Shown: positions 1 through 12,424 of the stretch, in pieces
Numbering within the stretch: position 1 is the first letter of the stretch
Layout: every line of letters starts with the position of its first letter
NCBI GenBank assembly: GCA_021442155.1
Contig: CM038221.1
Coordinates: forward strand, 28,611,906-28,675,905
DNA from: Cymbidium sinense
Taxonomy: Eukaryota; Streptophyta; Magnoliopsida; Asparagales; Orchidaceae
Length of the DNA: 64,000 bases
Direction: 5' to 3'
Notes under the pieces: model-generated
The model's input: only the letters and a program-made list of their open reading frames with translations
What the model was told of the DNA's origin: nothing
Databases searched by the model: none
Program-made: the position numbers and the translations under genes

Positions 1-1073
1 CTGTTGTCACCGAAACGTTGAAACCTATTGAATAAGATTATTTGTGATCAATTTGGAAGATGCGTCACAAGCGAAGGATGCAATAACGTGCATTTTGAGT
101 TGAATTAACTCCATTCGATGCTAAAATCAACTAAACAACTTCTAGTCTCAAAACGAACTGTATTGTTTCAACCAGAACATCGAAATTATCTAAAATAGAC
201 ATCCAATTTTACTAGGGTTATTGCATGTAAAATCTCGGCGAAATTAACATGAATTTTGAGGAAAAACCCACCTAACCACCCTCTATTCATGCCTAGTTAG
301 CCTCGAAACTTGTAGCAGCTACCTCTCATTCTGCCAATAATGAGCCGCCACATCACCTCCCTTATACTACCTTTGAAGTGACTGGGACTCACTCCCAACG
401 CGAATATGTGAGTTTGAGCGCATTGACTGTGTGCATTTAATTGCCCTTAAGGTGACCCTCTTATTTGTCAATCATTTTATGATCTCTCTCTCGTTCGCAC
501 ATCTCAACTCCGAACTCCCTCTCTCTTGCACTCCAGGGTGAAATCCCAAACTCAGTAGAATTCTCCCTCTTGATTCTTGCACCATTCTCTTAGTAACACC
601 CAATGCACCTAGTTGAAGCCCTCATCTCCTCCTCTCTCAAGCTTCCATCCTCCCATTGCCAAACACAAGTCACCTAACCTATCTCTCGATCTCCTCTCTC
701 CTTCTTGTCGACCGAACTCCCCAACTTGTTGTCTTCTCCCCAGCTAGCCAACCATCTCTGCCTGCTCCTTTACATGGGTCTTGACACAATGCTATATGCC
801 TAAACCTAGTGTCTGAGGATGTTGCATATACAAACTTAAAATGAATCCAAATCATATGCATGGGCTCTATTATAGTGTTAAAAGTCTAAATCTAGTGTAT
901 ATGATTCCTGCACGGGTTAAAATAAAACAAATTTGAATAGCTTGCATGTACTCCAACCTATATGCTAAATGCTTAACTACATGATTCGACATGATTTGAG
1001 AATGCTGCATAGGTTAAAATTATAATTAATCAAAATTCAATATTGCCTTAAGAATTATACAAGTGCTTAAATG
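1..1073. other. Unassigned AT-rich sequence with a pyrimidine-rich stretch
   Basis: No gene, repeat copy or element end was recognised here. About 480-720 is strongly CT-rich, with many CTCTCT and TCCTC words on the plus strand, like a plant 5' UTR or LTR leader. No open frame follows it. The tandem-duplication homology starts only at about 1,074. Confidence 0.4.
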
Positions 1074-4000
1074 ACCAATATGTATTTATTTTCAAAGTCA
1101 AATTTAAATCTATTTATCATATGCATTATTAATTAGACAACTTTGTTATGCTATGAAATTGTAATTCTCACTTAACCAATTTGATCCTTCTTTTCATGAA
1201 AATAGGAGTTGACAAGACTATTTGTAAATCAAACATTCACTCTTTAAATATAGATTTTTATTTTACATTTGTATACGACTATCAATGATCTTATTTAGAA
1301 AAATTTATATTCAAATCTACAAACTCTATGTTTTAAAATGATGGACTTGATTATAAATTTTAGTTGTAGGCTTGATTCTCTGCAAACAAACAGTCAGAGT
1401 TGATAATGTCCACAAGCCAATGATGAAGATTTCAACTGGATAGAATATTACCATTGAAATATGTCTAAAATTTTATATTAAATTAATCTAAATCCAATAT
1501 TAATTTAAATACAAAAATTTGATAAGTTGCTAAGTTCTAAATATTTATATGAAAATCATCATTTGAAAACTTAAAGCAAAATGATTCATCCACATTTCGT
1601 AATTGTTTATTGAAGGTGACAAATTAAAAAAAATTTAGCTCACAAAAGAGCTAAAGAGCTAATGTCTAATCAAGTACATCACTGTGTTCACTCTAATAAA
1701 TTCTCATGCCAATAAGGATATGGTTCGTGTCCTTGTCTGCTATTTGGCTAATAGTTCCATATAATGCACGATTAGAATCCTTTAACTGAGTGATTTGACT
1801 CTGAATGACCCACTTTATTACGATCATGATTGTAGCCTGTGTGTTCCTCGATGGCACTGTCCCTTGAGGTGTGAAATATAAAGTGCACTTGGTAGAGCAA
1901 AAAGTTCTCTGTTAGCTAAGGTGAACTTAAATTTGTCTCATTGGACAAACACTACCCCAAGTCTATAAGGTCTTCTTAAATGATGCAACTCATGGATGCT
2001 AACAAGAATCCTTCGGTCAAGTTGGGTCGACTACCTTCTCTGATTAAGTAGAAAAGAGACTACGATAGTTCAGGATGACAGAACCATGAGATCTTGATCG
2101 TGCGCGCCATCATTCCCTCAATCATCTGTTTTAAGTTAAGAATGATAAATTTCATAAATATTTAAACTTCATTTGTTGCTACTATGTGCTAAGCAATTAG
2201 TGATCTAACAACTAGCCTTAATCGAAAGTTCTCTCTTAGTATTGGGAGGAGTAATTTATAGATGCATAAGAAACCCGAAACTAGATATAAAGTTCTCACA
2301 AAATGATGACAAAATCTCTGGGTAGTGTTTTATCTACATATTTCATATATCTTTTGAAAATTTGTTCGACATTAATCAAATTCTCTTCATCAAGAAGTTG
2401 AATGTGAGTTTTCAAAGCTACAAACTAATGAGTGAAATGTTCAACCAGTTATAAGAGAGCACTCTTGATTAAAGAGATTGCTTTGGCTCATATTTGGGTC
2501 AAATTTAACATTTGGTTAGGTTTGATTAAGATCTAATAGTTTCATCTTTCCAAATATACCGGCATGCATAGTTTACATACATTAGAGCTATAGCTATAAC
2601 ATCCAAGGAGCTTGATATGCAACCATGGGCTTCTTTCCGATATCTTGAAGAAGGTGGTAATATATTTACATCAAACAAGAGCTCAAAGGCATGACATGAT
2701 TATCAAGTATCGATGACTTTCTGCTTGACTCAAAGAAACATGTCTAAGACATGCTTAAGGTTTAATTGGTGGGTCCCATTTAAATATGGGGATTGTTAAT
2801 AAGGGAACTAACTTGATTTTAATTTCTGATGTTGTTTACAACTATTGAATGCTGGGTTTCCTGGCATTGTGTTGATCCGAATTGATCAAGATGAGGCTTA
2901 TATATATTGAAAGGCTTATAAGTAAGACTTATAACCTCGAGAGGGAGGCAAACTTAGTGATAAGTCTCATAGCCTTATCATATAGGTAAGATGGCTTGTT
3001 AAGTTAATTTGATGGGCTTGGTAGTTTTGTGTTCTGTGTTCGCTCACTAATTAGGATGAGGCTTATGAGTTTTAAAAGGCTCAAGTAGAAAGCTTATTTT
3101 GATTTTTCTTTTTAACTTTGATAGAAGTATTATTGTTTATTACTTAGTTTGTAAGAGAGGCCTAATAGATTGAGGTATATGACCTTAGTTTAAGGTGATA
3201 TGGTGTAAGTCTTGTTATTCTGCAAGGATGAGTTATGTAATCTCTTACTTTGGGAAGAATGGAGTTGCATATTATTGACTCAGTAGGACCCTTAAATTGA
3301 CTAGGAATTGATATGGTTAGACTCAAGTTCTTACCTTATTTGATTGATCAATTAGGTCAACATAATGTGTATTTGAATTGAAGTTTACGGAGTGTTGGTA
3401 TGCTTTGAATATATCGATGCTTTTGTCGTAGACATCGACACTTCGACAAGACTGAAAGTTGGTATATGAAATTTTCAAACATTTAGTATAATGATAAGAA
3501 TGCCTTGACATATTAGCATACTTTTCAAAGTTAAAATTATTCAACTTTGAAAAGCATTCTTGGTAAATGAGTTGCAGATCTAAGTTTATCATGCTAGTGT
3601 TTAGTACATCCAATATATTTGTCATCTTGTATTGCATTGGTTAGATTTTAATCTTCTTTCTGATTCCAAAATTTAAATGCAATTCGGTTTTTCATTTTTT
3701 TATTTATATTTTTATCATTACTCTTATTAAATTTTTCTATGTCATAGAGGTATCAACTCTAATCTTGATGATGAAACTTAGTTTATCTTTAGTAACCAAA
3801 ATGACACCCTATGCATAATGGTAGCATTAAAGTCACTTAGTGATTTCATTTGCCTCTTTACAAAGATAGCCCTAAACTTGTCATTGAGTTTCAACTTGGT
3901 GCAATTGCTTATGAGAAGGACATAGCTCCATATATCTAGATCAAATATTAAAAGAGAGAGAAGACTTAGGAGAGGCCTTGAAAGACTAATGATAAAAGTG

Positions 4001-4945
4001 TGATCTTTAAAGCCCGATTAGATAGAAGATCAATGATATGGGCTCTTTGATTTATTTAGACTAAATCTTGTCATCTTTTTAGTAATTCAATTTATTCTTT
4101 TGAACCTTTTCAAGGAGTTTTTCATCATCTTTTTGATTTTATTTTAATGGTGGTTATGAAAACTTATGCACATTTGGTGTGCATCTAAATATACTAAATT
4201 TGACGATGAATTTAGATTCGTTTAATGATTATCATGACAAGTACTTAATAGAGATTCAAGGGTTACTATAACACTTTTAATTATGCATGCCATTAGTGAA
4301 CAAGTAGTCAATCCCATTATTTGAATCAAAGATCAATGAAGAGAGGAGAGGCATCATGTTAGACCACAAATCAATAAAGGGGTAATATTCAAAACAATCA
4401 AACCAAAGATTGACAAAACATGGTCATCAATTTAATTGAGATAAAGATTGTATCCCTTTAGTGATTCCCTTGCATGTGTATGTGTGTTATGGATTTGTTG
4501 AGGGAGAGAGGACTAAAATTATGCATATCCCTGCACAAAAGTGGCTAACAAGCTTAAGATCATGGGGCGTTGGATCACCAAACTTGAGGAAGTCGAACTC
4601 GATATTGCTAAACTTGGATAGGAGAGTTTTCTAGGGAGGGAGATGAAAGAGAGGATGAAGAGTTGAGACAGAGCATTGAAGGGAACTCTCCAAGCTTTTA
4701 TAAACTTGGAGATGTGCATTGGTGGAATGTGTGGTCTCGCTTGTAGAGAGTGGGAGAGAAAAGTCAATAAAAGGGGAGCAAGAATATAGGCTGGGGGAGA
4801 TTGACATTGAGATATTAGAGTTGAGTGGGAAGGAGTGATGGTATGTTAGGATCACGAAGAATGGTGTATGTGATTGGGTTTTTTTTGCATATGATTGTAT
4901 CCAATTTCCTTGAATATGAGTATACATGTTTCGTACAAGAAAAAA
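1074..4945. repeat. Copy A of tandem segmental duplication, blocks 1 and 2
   Basis: This stretch reappears in the same orientation at 25,092-25,663 and 33,344-36,737. The two parts are contiguous here but separated by 7.7 kb in copy B. Similarity is high, with many small indels. No coding sequence is recognised: minus-strand open frames near 4,519-5,098 are Ser/Leu-rich, lie in sequence that is broken differently in copy B, and resemble no family I know. The stretch may be an old retroelement leader or plain intergenic DNA. The position matching the copy B insertion is AAATT at 1,698-1,702. Confidence 0.85.
3521..3554. repeat. Short hairpin; 12-bp arms, 10-nt loop
   Basis: CTTTTCAAAGTT (3,521-3,532) is followed after 10 nt by its exact reverse complement (3,543-3,554). 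In copy B the same two arms (35,171-35,182 and 35,353-35,364) are 170 nt apart, so copy A lacks 160 bp between identical inverted arms. Confidence 0.85.
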
Positions 4946-6266
4946 AAATGCCACCTTGAGCCTGCCAATGCCACCTCCTTCACACCTTACCTGAAAAGTT
5001 GGACAAAATGTTGTCATGACATTGCACAATATCAAACAAACAAACAAAAGGCGAATGAGACCAAGATACCATTGTAAATTGTATGATAACTTGTACAACG
5101 AGCATAATTTATTGAGTCATCTCAACCTTTAACAATATTCCAGTTCTTGTCACAGAAGAAACAAGACTGGAAATCCAGTCCTGCAGGATGCTCTAATATT
5201 CTAAGCAATGAAGCATCCAAATGAAACCAATGGGTTATAATAAAAAATAGATTTCAAAACAGAGACTTTGCTTGGCTATCTTTTGGATTGAAGATTTGAG
5301 GTTTTCCATGCAAACTCCCCAAAAACTCTATATACTTGGCAGGGAAGACTAAAGAACCAAATTAGCCCCAATTTTTTGGAATCAGGCTTCATTGACTCAC
5401 TGCACCCTACCCTACTTTAATAGGATAGTGGATTGAAATTGGTAGATAGGCTAAGGATCTTAGTGAATCAACTTGGCAAAGAGTACTACTCCACTATTAT
5501 TTCTTCTTTCCTTACCTCTCCTAAATTAGGGAATCCTCCCCAAATTCTCTTGGAATTACTTAAATTTAAACTCTCAAAACAAAACAAAAAAAACCTTTCC
5601 TAGCATGTGACTTGGTTATTTAGAGGCAAACATCTATTGACACCTAGGCCACCTAAGTACTAAACTATCCCTCAGAAAATAAGGAAAAAAAATCTATAGA
5701 CAATTTGCTATCTATTAGTATATAAAATCTGAATTGCCTCTACTAAAGAAACATAGAGCCTAGAGGTTGCTGAAAATTTTTACTCACGTTCGGGATAGGT
5801 AATTATTCATAGGGGCTGGGATTATGAAAAATCTCAAACCTAATTATAAAATTTTTACAAGAAGGCCATGTCTCTGTGCATTATTTTATCTCATGGTCAA
5901 TCCACTTATAAAAATTAACCATAAATCACAAAAAATTCAATGGAGCAAGGTGAAGATTTTGAGTCCACAATTAGTCCTGTTTTAAAATCCTTGAAAATGA
6001 ATCACCGTCATTTAATTGTTTGAAATTTAAATATTTAGCACAGTGCCGTTTCTTCTCTCATGCTTGGGTAGCATAACAAATCGCCACATTGCAATTTCGT
6101 GTAATTGTTATGCATGGAAGTCTTCATTTCTTGTAAACATTATGCATAAAACAGGTTTTCAAATCCTGTTTTAGCTTTGAGGAACTGAAGAACTCATAAG
6201 CCTCTCTATGATCGCTCTCCCTATCTACTTAATTTTGATGATGGGGGTACTCAACCATATTTGCAG

Positions 6267-6500
6267 CATTTCGAGGACTTTGTCGCCGAACATTTCCGCA
6301 GCAAAGGCCGCGCGATCATTGTAGCCTGCAGAGCATACAATCGCGGCGCCCAGGTTGGGTGCGTCGTCGGAAATGGGGTGCAAGATGTCGATGAAGGCAA
6401 CACGAGCAGTTCATCGGAATTCAAGGAGAATCTTAGGGCACTTTATGACCAACTGGTAATGGAGTTTGCCGCCAAGGGAGCTGATACTGATAAGCTCTGA
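6267..6500 (+). pseudogene. Orphan last exon of a large UBC23/25-type ubiquitin-conjugating E2 (copy A)
   Basis: A TTTGCAG acceptor at 6,260-6,266 opens a 77-codon frame ending TGA at 6,498-6,500. It begins HFEDFVAEHF and contains ACRAYNRGAQVGC and GVQDVDEG, which I recognise as the C-terminal tail that follows the UBC domain in large plant E2 enzymes (UBC23-26/PHO2 class, UBE2O-like). The catalytic UBC domain lies in earlier exons; these are absent here because the 2.7 kb that carries them in copy B is deleted. What remains is therefore an exon fragment that cannot conjugate ubiquitin. Against the copy B exon I count six base differences over 234 nt and no indel, three of them changing residues (I/L, N/I, R/T). 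Confidence 0.85.
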
Positions 6501-6727
6501 ACTCAGGATGTCATAAATGTGGCTGCCATAGCAGCAGGCAATGGGAATCACTAAAGCTACTGTTGCAGGTGTGGAGATAACTTGAAGCAGGTGAGGAAAT
6601 ATGTTTGGTAAGCCGAAACAGTCGAGTTAATTAGTAGTTGGAGTGAACCTCTCTAGATTTGGGTCTGGTGATAATTAGAATGTGCAGGTGGGTTTCCTAT
6701 GGTGGTTTTGCTCTTCTTTCTTGTCAA

Positions 6728-6731
<4 letters not shown>

Positions 6732-6765
<34 letters not shown>
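6732..6765. repeat. (AT)n microsatellite
   Basis: About 17 AT units, 3' of the E2 last exon. The same site in copy B (about 41,260-41,271) has only about six units, so the tract changed length after the duplication. Confidence 0.9.
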
Positions 6766-6767
<2 letters not shown>

Positions 6768-6995
6768 TTCTTTATTCAACAGTGGAAGTAGAGTTTTTAA
6801 TTCTTTTAGTTTTCTGAGCATTCTCTTTTTCTCTCTCTTTTTAATTCTTCTGTTTTGAGTGTCTGTTATATAATTCTCATATAATTCGCAGATAATTTAG
6901 TAGTCATTTGGGATAATTTTTATTGTAATTCTTTTTATTTTCTATTTTAATTTAAAATAAAACATGATTAATAGTGATGATTTCTTTTAAAAAAG

Positions 6996-8230
6996 GAAAA
7001 TTTACATACATATAAATATTATGTATTTATATATTTAATATTTTGATATATATAAAATAGCATTTTTTTATACATAAAAAAGAACATTTCACTTAAAATA
7101 ATATTGTTGCTATTTTTGATACAATAATAAAGAATATAGTGTTATTTAAATAAAAATGAAAGTTTATGTATTAGATATGTAAATATATAAAAATTGTGTG
7201 TTATGTATGTAAATGATCTTAACAAATAAAAATGTATAATAATATATTAAATAAATATGTTTTTAAAAAATAGCATTAAAATAAAAATAAAAAATCAAAA
7301 TCAAAATTGATCTCAAATAGGCCCTTTGAATTCAATGTAATTATAAAAATTCATATAATATTGACTATGGCTCTTATTAATTATTATCTTTGTGTTTGTC
7401 CACAATGTAATTATATAAAAATTCATATAATATTGACTTGACTCAAAAAAATTATTTATTTATTCATTAGCCAAGAAATTTCATCAGATTTATTCATATT
7501 CAAGAGACAGTATTATTCAATGTTTAGAGTTTTAACACATTGGTAATCCTCTTTGCCCAGGCCGCACCTTAGTCCAGTTCAACTATAAAATAAAATAAAA
7601 TAAAATAAAGCTTAAGGCCTAAAGTTTTTTCTTAATAGATTTTATAAAATTTTAGATTTGTTTTGAATTGGATATAATACATATATATTCATTTTTAAAT
7701 AAATAAATTTTCTTTAAATTTACCATTACTGAAATTTAATTAGGATATTATTTTCACTTATTAGTAAAATTATGTATTCATAATTATTAATTTAAGTTTT
7801 TAGTGGTTTGTCTTCTACCTCTCTCTCGTGGGACCATCAAATACTTCAATGCTCATGTGATTTATGCAGAATAAGTTTTATATTTGTTTTGATAAAAAAA
7901 TTAAAAACTATAAGTTTGAAAATTTTAGATTAATTTTAAAATATATTAATAATTAATGTTATATTTATTTTAAAGTAATTCATTTCATTTTCATTTGGAT
8001 CAAAAATATTTTAACTTATTATTATTTTTTTCATTTATGTGCATAAATTAACTATTAAATTCGCTAAAAGTAAAAATATATAAATAAAACTTTAATCCTT
8101 TTTCACTCATAAATACTTCTTTCAAGACAGCTATAAATAAAAACGCATTTAATCCACCATTGCTCGTTAACACCTCTAACGTGGTCAAAAAGACTAGCAT
8201 GGCACTTTCCTCCTCACGAGTAAACCTCCC
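6996..8230. other. AT-rich intergenic sequence, absent from copy B
   Basis: Very AT-rich, with no gene recognised. It contains a short AAAAT pentanucleotide repeat at about 7,585-7,608 and imperfect near-repeats of a phrase reading ATTCATATAATATTGACT at about 7,350-7,440. This begins the 6.5 kb present in copy A but missing from copy B. Confidence 0.6.
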
Positions 8231-8234
8231 ACCT

Positions 8235-9440
8235 CCTCCTCCTCCTCCTCCTCCTTGCCGGTGGTTTCCCTACATCCTCAACCACCTGAAAATCTCTACC
8301 TAAACTAGCCCTCCCACCAAATCTACCTCCATCAACTCCAATAGTTTCCTCTTCCTTTCGTTTCTGAAGCCCAGACCACTCACCTCTTCTTCCACTCCAT
8401 CCTTCCTCCTTTTCGGCTGTTCTTCCATGATCGAACCTCTGAGACTTGGTTTTACTCTCTCCTCCAATCTCCACCTCCTAATCCTTACATAATTGCTTCC
8501 CTCCTCTTCATCGACAACCCATCTTTGGGCTTTAGTTTCCTTTATTCCCGGACCAAAACTCCATTTTCCTTTTTTTATTCCCTCTTCCTCTCCGAGATGT
8601 ACGTTGCCTCAGCATCCTCATGCAAAACCCCATCGTTACCCCTTCCTTCACATCAACCTCGCCGGAATTTCCATAGGAAACGGAATTACTCATCCGGTCG
8701 AGCAAGTCCGCGTCCATGCCGCCACCGCCTACTTCTTCGGCCTAATCAATGCCCGCCAGCGCGCTCAGCTTGAGAATCTCCAGGTAATTACGGAATCTCT
8801 AGCATCTGTAAAAAATTATGAAATTTGGAATTTTTATAAAGAAATCTTGGGTCTGGCTGCAGGATTTCGCAGCAAAGCTCGCGACTGAAGGGAACTGGAC
8901 AGCCGCTACCGGCGCTCGGAACAGAGTACTGATCCAGCTCCGGAAAGTCTCCGGTTTGGCCACGATCTTGAACATCAGTAAGAAACGCGGGTACGCCAAA
9001 GCAAAGTTTAAGAGCTTTCTCAACAAAGACGAAGTCAAATACGCTCTGGGAGTTGAAAACACGACGACTTGGGTTGAATGTAACAAAATGAGAGCAGAGC
9101 TCTTCATGATGATGTGATGAAGAGCGTAAAGACGACAGTGGAGGAGGTGGTGAGGAAGACGAGGGTTTTTTATCAGGGAGCGTTAGATTTAAAGGCTGGG
9201 GTGGCGTCAGTGGAGGCTTGGGTGAAGGAGTTGGAATGGGAAGGGATTGAGAGGTTTTTGTCTGCGGAGAGGGAAGTGTGGAGAGTGGAAGGGGAGGTCG
9301 CGGGGTACTTGCAGAGCTGGGAAAATTTAACTAATGTGGTGGTTTTCGGCGCCGGACATTTGGCTCCGGACCGGCGGATGAATACGCAAGCAATGATTGA
9401 AGGGTGGGTTTTGCAGAATGGAGATTTGTTCGGCAAATAG
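8235..9440 (+). pseudogene. Serine carboxypeptidase-like 50 type pseudogene
   Basis: Pieces of one plant serine carboxypeptidase-like protein (SCPL50/51 type, peptidase family S10) read in order but in several frames. GCSSM, from the oxyanion-hole loop, is at 8,415-8,429 and LLFIDNP at 8,501-8,521. NLAGISIGNG and AYFFGLINARQRAQLENLQ follow at about 8,658-8,782. The best-preserved part is 8,863-9,440. A GT-AG interruption at 8,783-8,862 would join LENLQ to DFAAKLATEGNW as in the family. The triad Asp (YQGALDLKAG, 9,186-9,188) and His (GAGHL, 9,357-9,359) remain. The GESYAGK nucleophile-serine motif expected near 8,590 is eroded to SEMYVA. One base is missing at about 9,095, and further frameshifts lie upstream. 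The signal peptide is not identifiable. It is clearly inactive and lies only in copy A. Confidence 0.85.
8783..8862 (+). other. Probable 80-bp intron in the carboxypeptidase pseudogene
   Basis: Starts GTAATT after CTCCAG and ends GGCTGCAG. Removing it joins two stretches that are continuous in SCPL proteins and keeps the frame, so the locus looks like a decayed gene rather than a processed cDNA copy. Confidence 0.6.
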
Positions 9441-9444
9441 GGAG

Positions 9445-10326
9445 ATCGAGCTCTTCGGTCAGGGACTCAGGGGGATGGAAGGGCAGATAATCAGGCGATT
9501 GAAGGAATATTACGATATATTTTTATATTAAAATTAAAAATATATAATAAAAGAGAAATTTAGCTAATTAAAAATATATAATAAAATAGCTATATAGTAT
9601 GAGTCATTTGAGGCTAATGATATTATTATGCCGAATATATGAAGCAATCATATAATATCCATTTTTAAAAAAATATTTTTATTTATTATAATATCATTGT
9701 TGATTTATAATAATATTTAATTCTTGATGAACATAAAAAACTCTTAATTTGTATTATTTTTATTTTTATTTTTAGTAATAGATGAATTAGATAGTTTATT
9801 TTACAAAATTTAGATATAAAATTGAAACAAGTTAAATAAAAAAATAAAATTTTATATCAGAGATAACATTTATTTATTCTATTTTCTATTTAAATGCCAT
9901 TTGCTTTTGAATATTTGACTTTTAATTTTAATCACCGTAATAAAAAAAATTTCCAGGTTCAAGCCAACGTACTTCGTCAACTTTTTATTTATTTAATATT
10001 GGCTTATTTTTTTTATTTTATATTATCGTATATTAAAAATAATTTGGTGAAGATATCATATTCAGAATTAATTAAATATTTATTAAGTTTTTTTTACTTA
10101 TTTTAAGATGAATGCAATATAAAAATTAGTTAGCCATTCACATATTATATTTATTTCAAAATAAATATAAAAGTTTTGAAATCTGTCAACATCAAATTTT
10201 AACCAACCCAAAATTTCTCTATTCTACTATACTTGATATATTTTTCAATATGATAAAAAAAAAAAAAGTTCTATAATAAAAGTCCTGAAGTTATTATTAT
10301 TGGTAAATCATTAATAAATATGTAGT
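9445..10326. other. AT-rich intergenic sequence
   Basis: Nothing recognised. One 70-codon open frame (9,894-10,106) is Phe/Tyr/Ile-rich, as expected from random AT-rich DNA. Confidence 0.55.
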
Positions 10327-10680
10327 CAGGGATATAAATGAGTCGAGTGGAGCTCCAGTCATTCTAGACTGGAGCTTTATTTTACTAGCTCGAGCCAATT
10401 TATTTAGTACGAAAGAAATAAAATAATTATGATTAAATAATTATTATGATTAAAATAAAAAAAATTAAAATTAGAAATAAAATAATAATAAATTACTTGA
10501 TATAAGAGAATGAGATATAATTTTTAAATATTTTAATAATTATACTTTTAAATTATGAAATTTTAATATATTTTATAATAATATTTATTTAACAATCCAG
10601 CTTGCGAGCTAATAAGTTGAGTTGGGCTAGCTCTGAGCACGAGCTGGTTCACAAGCCGGCTTGAGTCAAGTACACCGCTA
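10327..10680. mobile_element. hAT-like non-autonomous element (MITE), about 354 bp
   Basis: The left end reads CAGGGATATAAATGAGTCGA. The right end, read on the minus strand, begins TAGCGGTGTACTTGACTCAA, so the two ends form imperfect terminal inverted repeats. GAGCTC, GCTCGAG and GCTTGCGAGC words cluster just inside both ends, as in plant hAT MITEs. The flanking octamers TATGTAGT and TCTATAGC agree at 5 of 8 positions, so the 8-bp target duplication is only weakly supported. Confidence 0.65.
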
Positions 10681-11282
10681 TCTATAGCTACTTGCATGTA
10701 ATTAATTAAGACTTATTTTCCTAAAAAAATCTATTCAAAAAATTGTTAAGTCTTATAATCCCATCGTTTTGTTTAAAACTTGGTTTAGATGTAAAATTAG
10801 AAGAAAAGATAACTTAGAGATTCTAAGAAAGAATATAGAAAAAAATTTGAACATTTATACAATGATTGATAAAAAGAAGATTTAAGATAAGCAAATGCAA
10901 AGAGAGAGGAGAAGAAAGATATTATTCGTGTAGATAAAATAAAATAAAGTCTTTAAAAAAGATATCAAAATAAATGGATGATATATTTTGATAAACTTTT
11001 CAATAGATGAATACGATTGATTTTAGCAACCTAATACCCTAAACAATAGAGAATTTCATTTTATCGTCAGATTAAGAATAGTTAGTAGCTTTAAAGAAAA
11101 TGAAATGTGGAAAGTTAGAGGCCTGATAATATTCCAATAGATGTGTAAATGTTAGAGAATTTCTTGGCTTACAAATCTTTTAATGTTATTTTAAAGACTA
11201 AAAGATGATGAGTGAAAAGAGTCTATTGGTTCCTATATTTAAGAATAAAGGTGATGCACAAAAAATTATAGAGGAATTAAGT
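10681..11282. other. AT-rich intergenic sequence 5' of the LINE
   Basis: No frame or repeat end was recognised. The 3' part may still belong to the 5' side of the decayed LINE that follows, since such elements continue upstream into endonuclease sequence, but no endonuclease motif is readable. Confidence 0.4.
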
Positions 11283-12424
11283 TAATGTGCCATACATTAA
11301 AATTATGGGAGAGAGTAATTGAGCATAGGTTACGATGTGATCTAAGTTTCGACAATCCTTTGGTTTCATGCAGATCTACTCTATACATTTGTTAAGAGGG
11401 TGAGAAGCATAGAGAAAGTAAGAAGGATCTACATATGATATTTATTGATTTAGAGAAAGTTTATGATAAAGTCTCAAGAGATGTTCTTTGGAGAGTTCTA
11501 GAACGAAAAGAGTTAATATTGGTTATATTCAAGTTATTAAGGATATGTATACTAGAGTCATTTGTGTCCAAACACAAGGATTGACAAAATATTTTCCTAT
11601 TTGTTGGATTACATCAAGGATCAACATTAAGCCCTTATCTTTTACTTTAGTTATGGATGTTCTTACGAGGCATTTACAAGAAGATGTACCTTGGTGTATG
11701 CTTTTCGATGACATTCTTCTTGTTGATAAGACTAGAGGAGTCCAAATGAAACTTGAATTATGGAGGTCAACTTTGAGTCAAAAGGTGTTAAGTAGATCTA
11801 AACCAATATATGGAGTGTAATTTTAGTTGTAGAAGTTTTAGTGATAGTGTTGTGACTTTAGGTGATCAAGTCATTAATAAGAGTGAGCGAATATTTAGGC
11901 TCTATTGTCCAAAATGATGGTGAAATAGATGGAGATGTTATTAGTAGAATTCAAGTTGGATGGTTGAAGTGGAGGAATGCATGGCCTATTATGTGATAGA
12001 AAAGTTCCACTTAAACTTAAGGAAAATTTTATAAGATGGTGGTAAGAGCAATGACTTATGGTGGCCAATAAAGAGAAGCATAAGACTGTAAGTGTTACTG
12101 AGATGAGGATGCTTAGGTGGATGAGTGGCTTTACTCTGAGATAGAATGCAAAATGAGTATGTTTAAAAAGTAAAATTTTGTAGATAAGATTAGGAGATGC
12201 CTTAGATGGTTTGGCCACATAAAGCCAGTCATGAATTTAGAGAGTAGATGCATTAGTTTATGTTAAGAAAGGTAGAGGTAGACCCAAAAAAAGACTTGGT
12301 TAAGAATAATGATCTTAAATTTTGAATTAGATGAGAATTTAATAGACACAAATGGACAAAGGATTCATGTACCCCACCCAGTGGGATTAAGGCTTGTTGT
12401 TGTTGTTGTTGTTGTTGTTGTTTT
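11283..12424 (+). pseudogene. RTE-type non-LTR retrotransposon (LINE) reverse transcriptase remnant
   Basis: Frame-shifted pieces of a plant LINE reverse transcriptase. LMCHTLKLWERVIEHRLR is at about 11,283, [16 protein letters not shown] at about 11,428, [10 protein letters not shown] at about 11,536 and LHQGSTLSPYL at about 11,605. PWCMLFDD at about 11,690 stands where the family has PWCMLFADD, so one residue of the active-site box is gone. Pieces such as LRWFGHI and RGRPKK follow at about 12,200-12,290. The sequence ends in a (TTG)n tail at about 12,393-12,421, preceded by CCCACCCAGTGGGATTAAGGC; this tail is typical of plant RTE elements. Several stops and frameshifts are present. The 5' end and endonuclease domain are missing or unreadable, as is usual for 5'-truncated LINE copies. 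Confidence 0.85.

Larger units (their letters stand above)
4948..6995. repeat. Copy A of tandem duplication, block 3 (E2 intron, last exon and 3' flank)
   Basis: Matches 39,395-41,553 in the same orientation. It holds the 3' part of the last intron, the last exon and the 3' flank of an E2-type gene. The join at about 4,945-4,948 falls in an A-run and replaces 2.66 kb that copy B keeps (36,738-39,394). Homology ends at about 6,995 in the words TTTACATACATA, where copy B jumps to sequence matching 13,512. Confidence 0.85.

Noticed and set aside
4519..5098. Minus-strand Ser/Leu-rich frames, partly repeated at 36,371-36,722
   Set aside because: The two copies differ by frame-changing indels and there is no recognisable family. 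They are likely noncoding.
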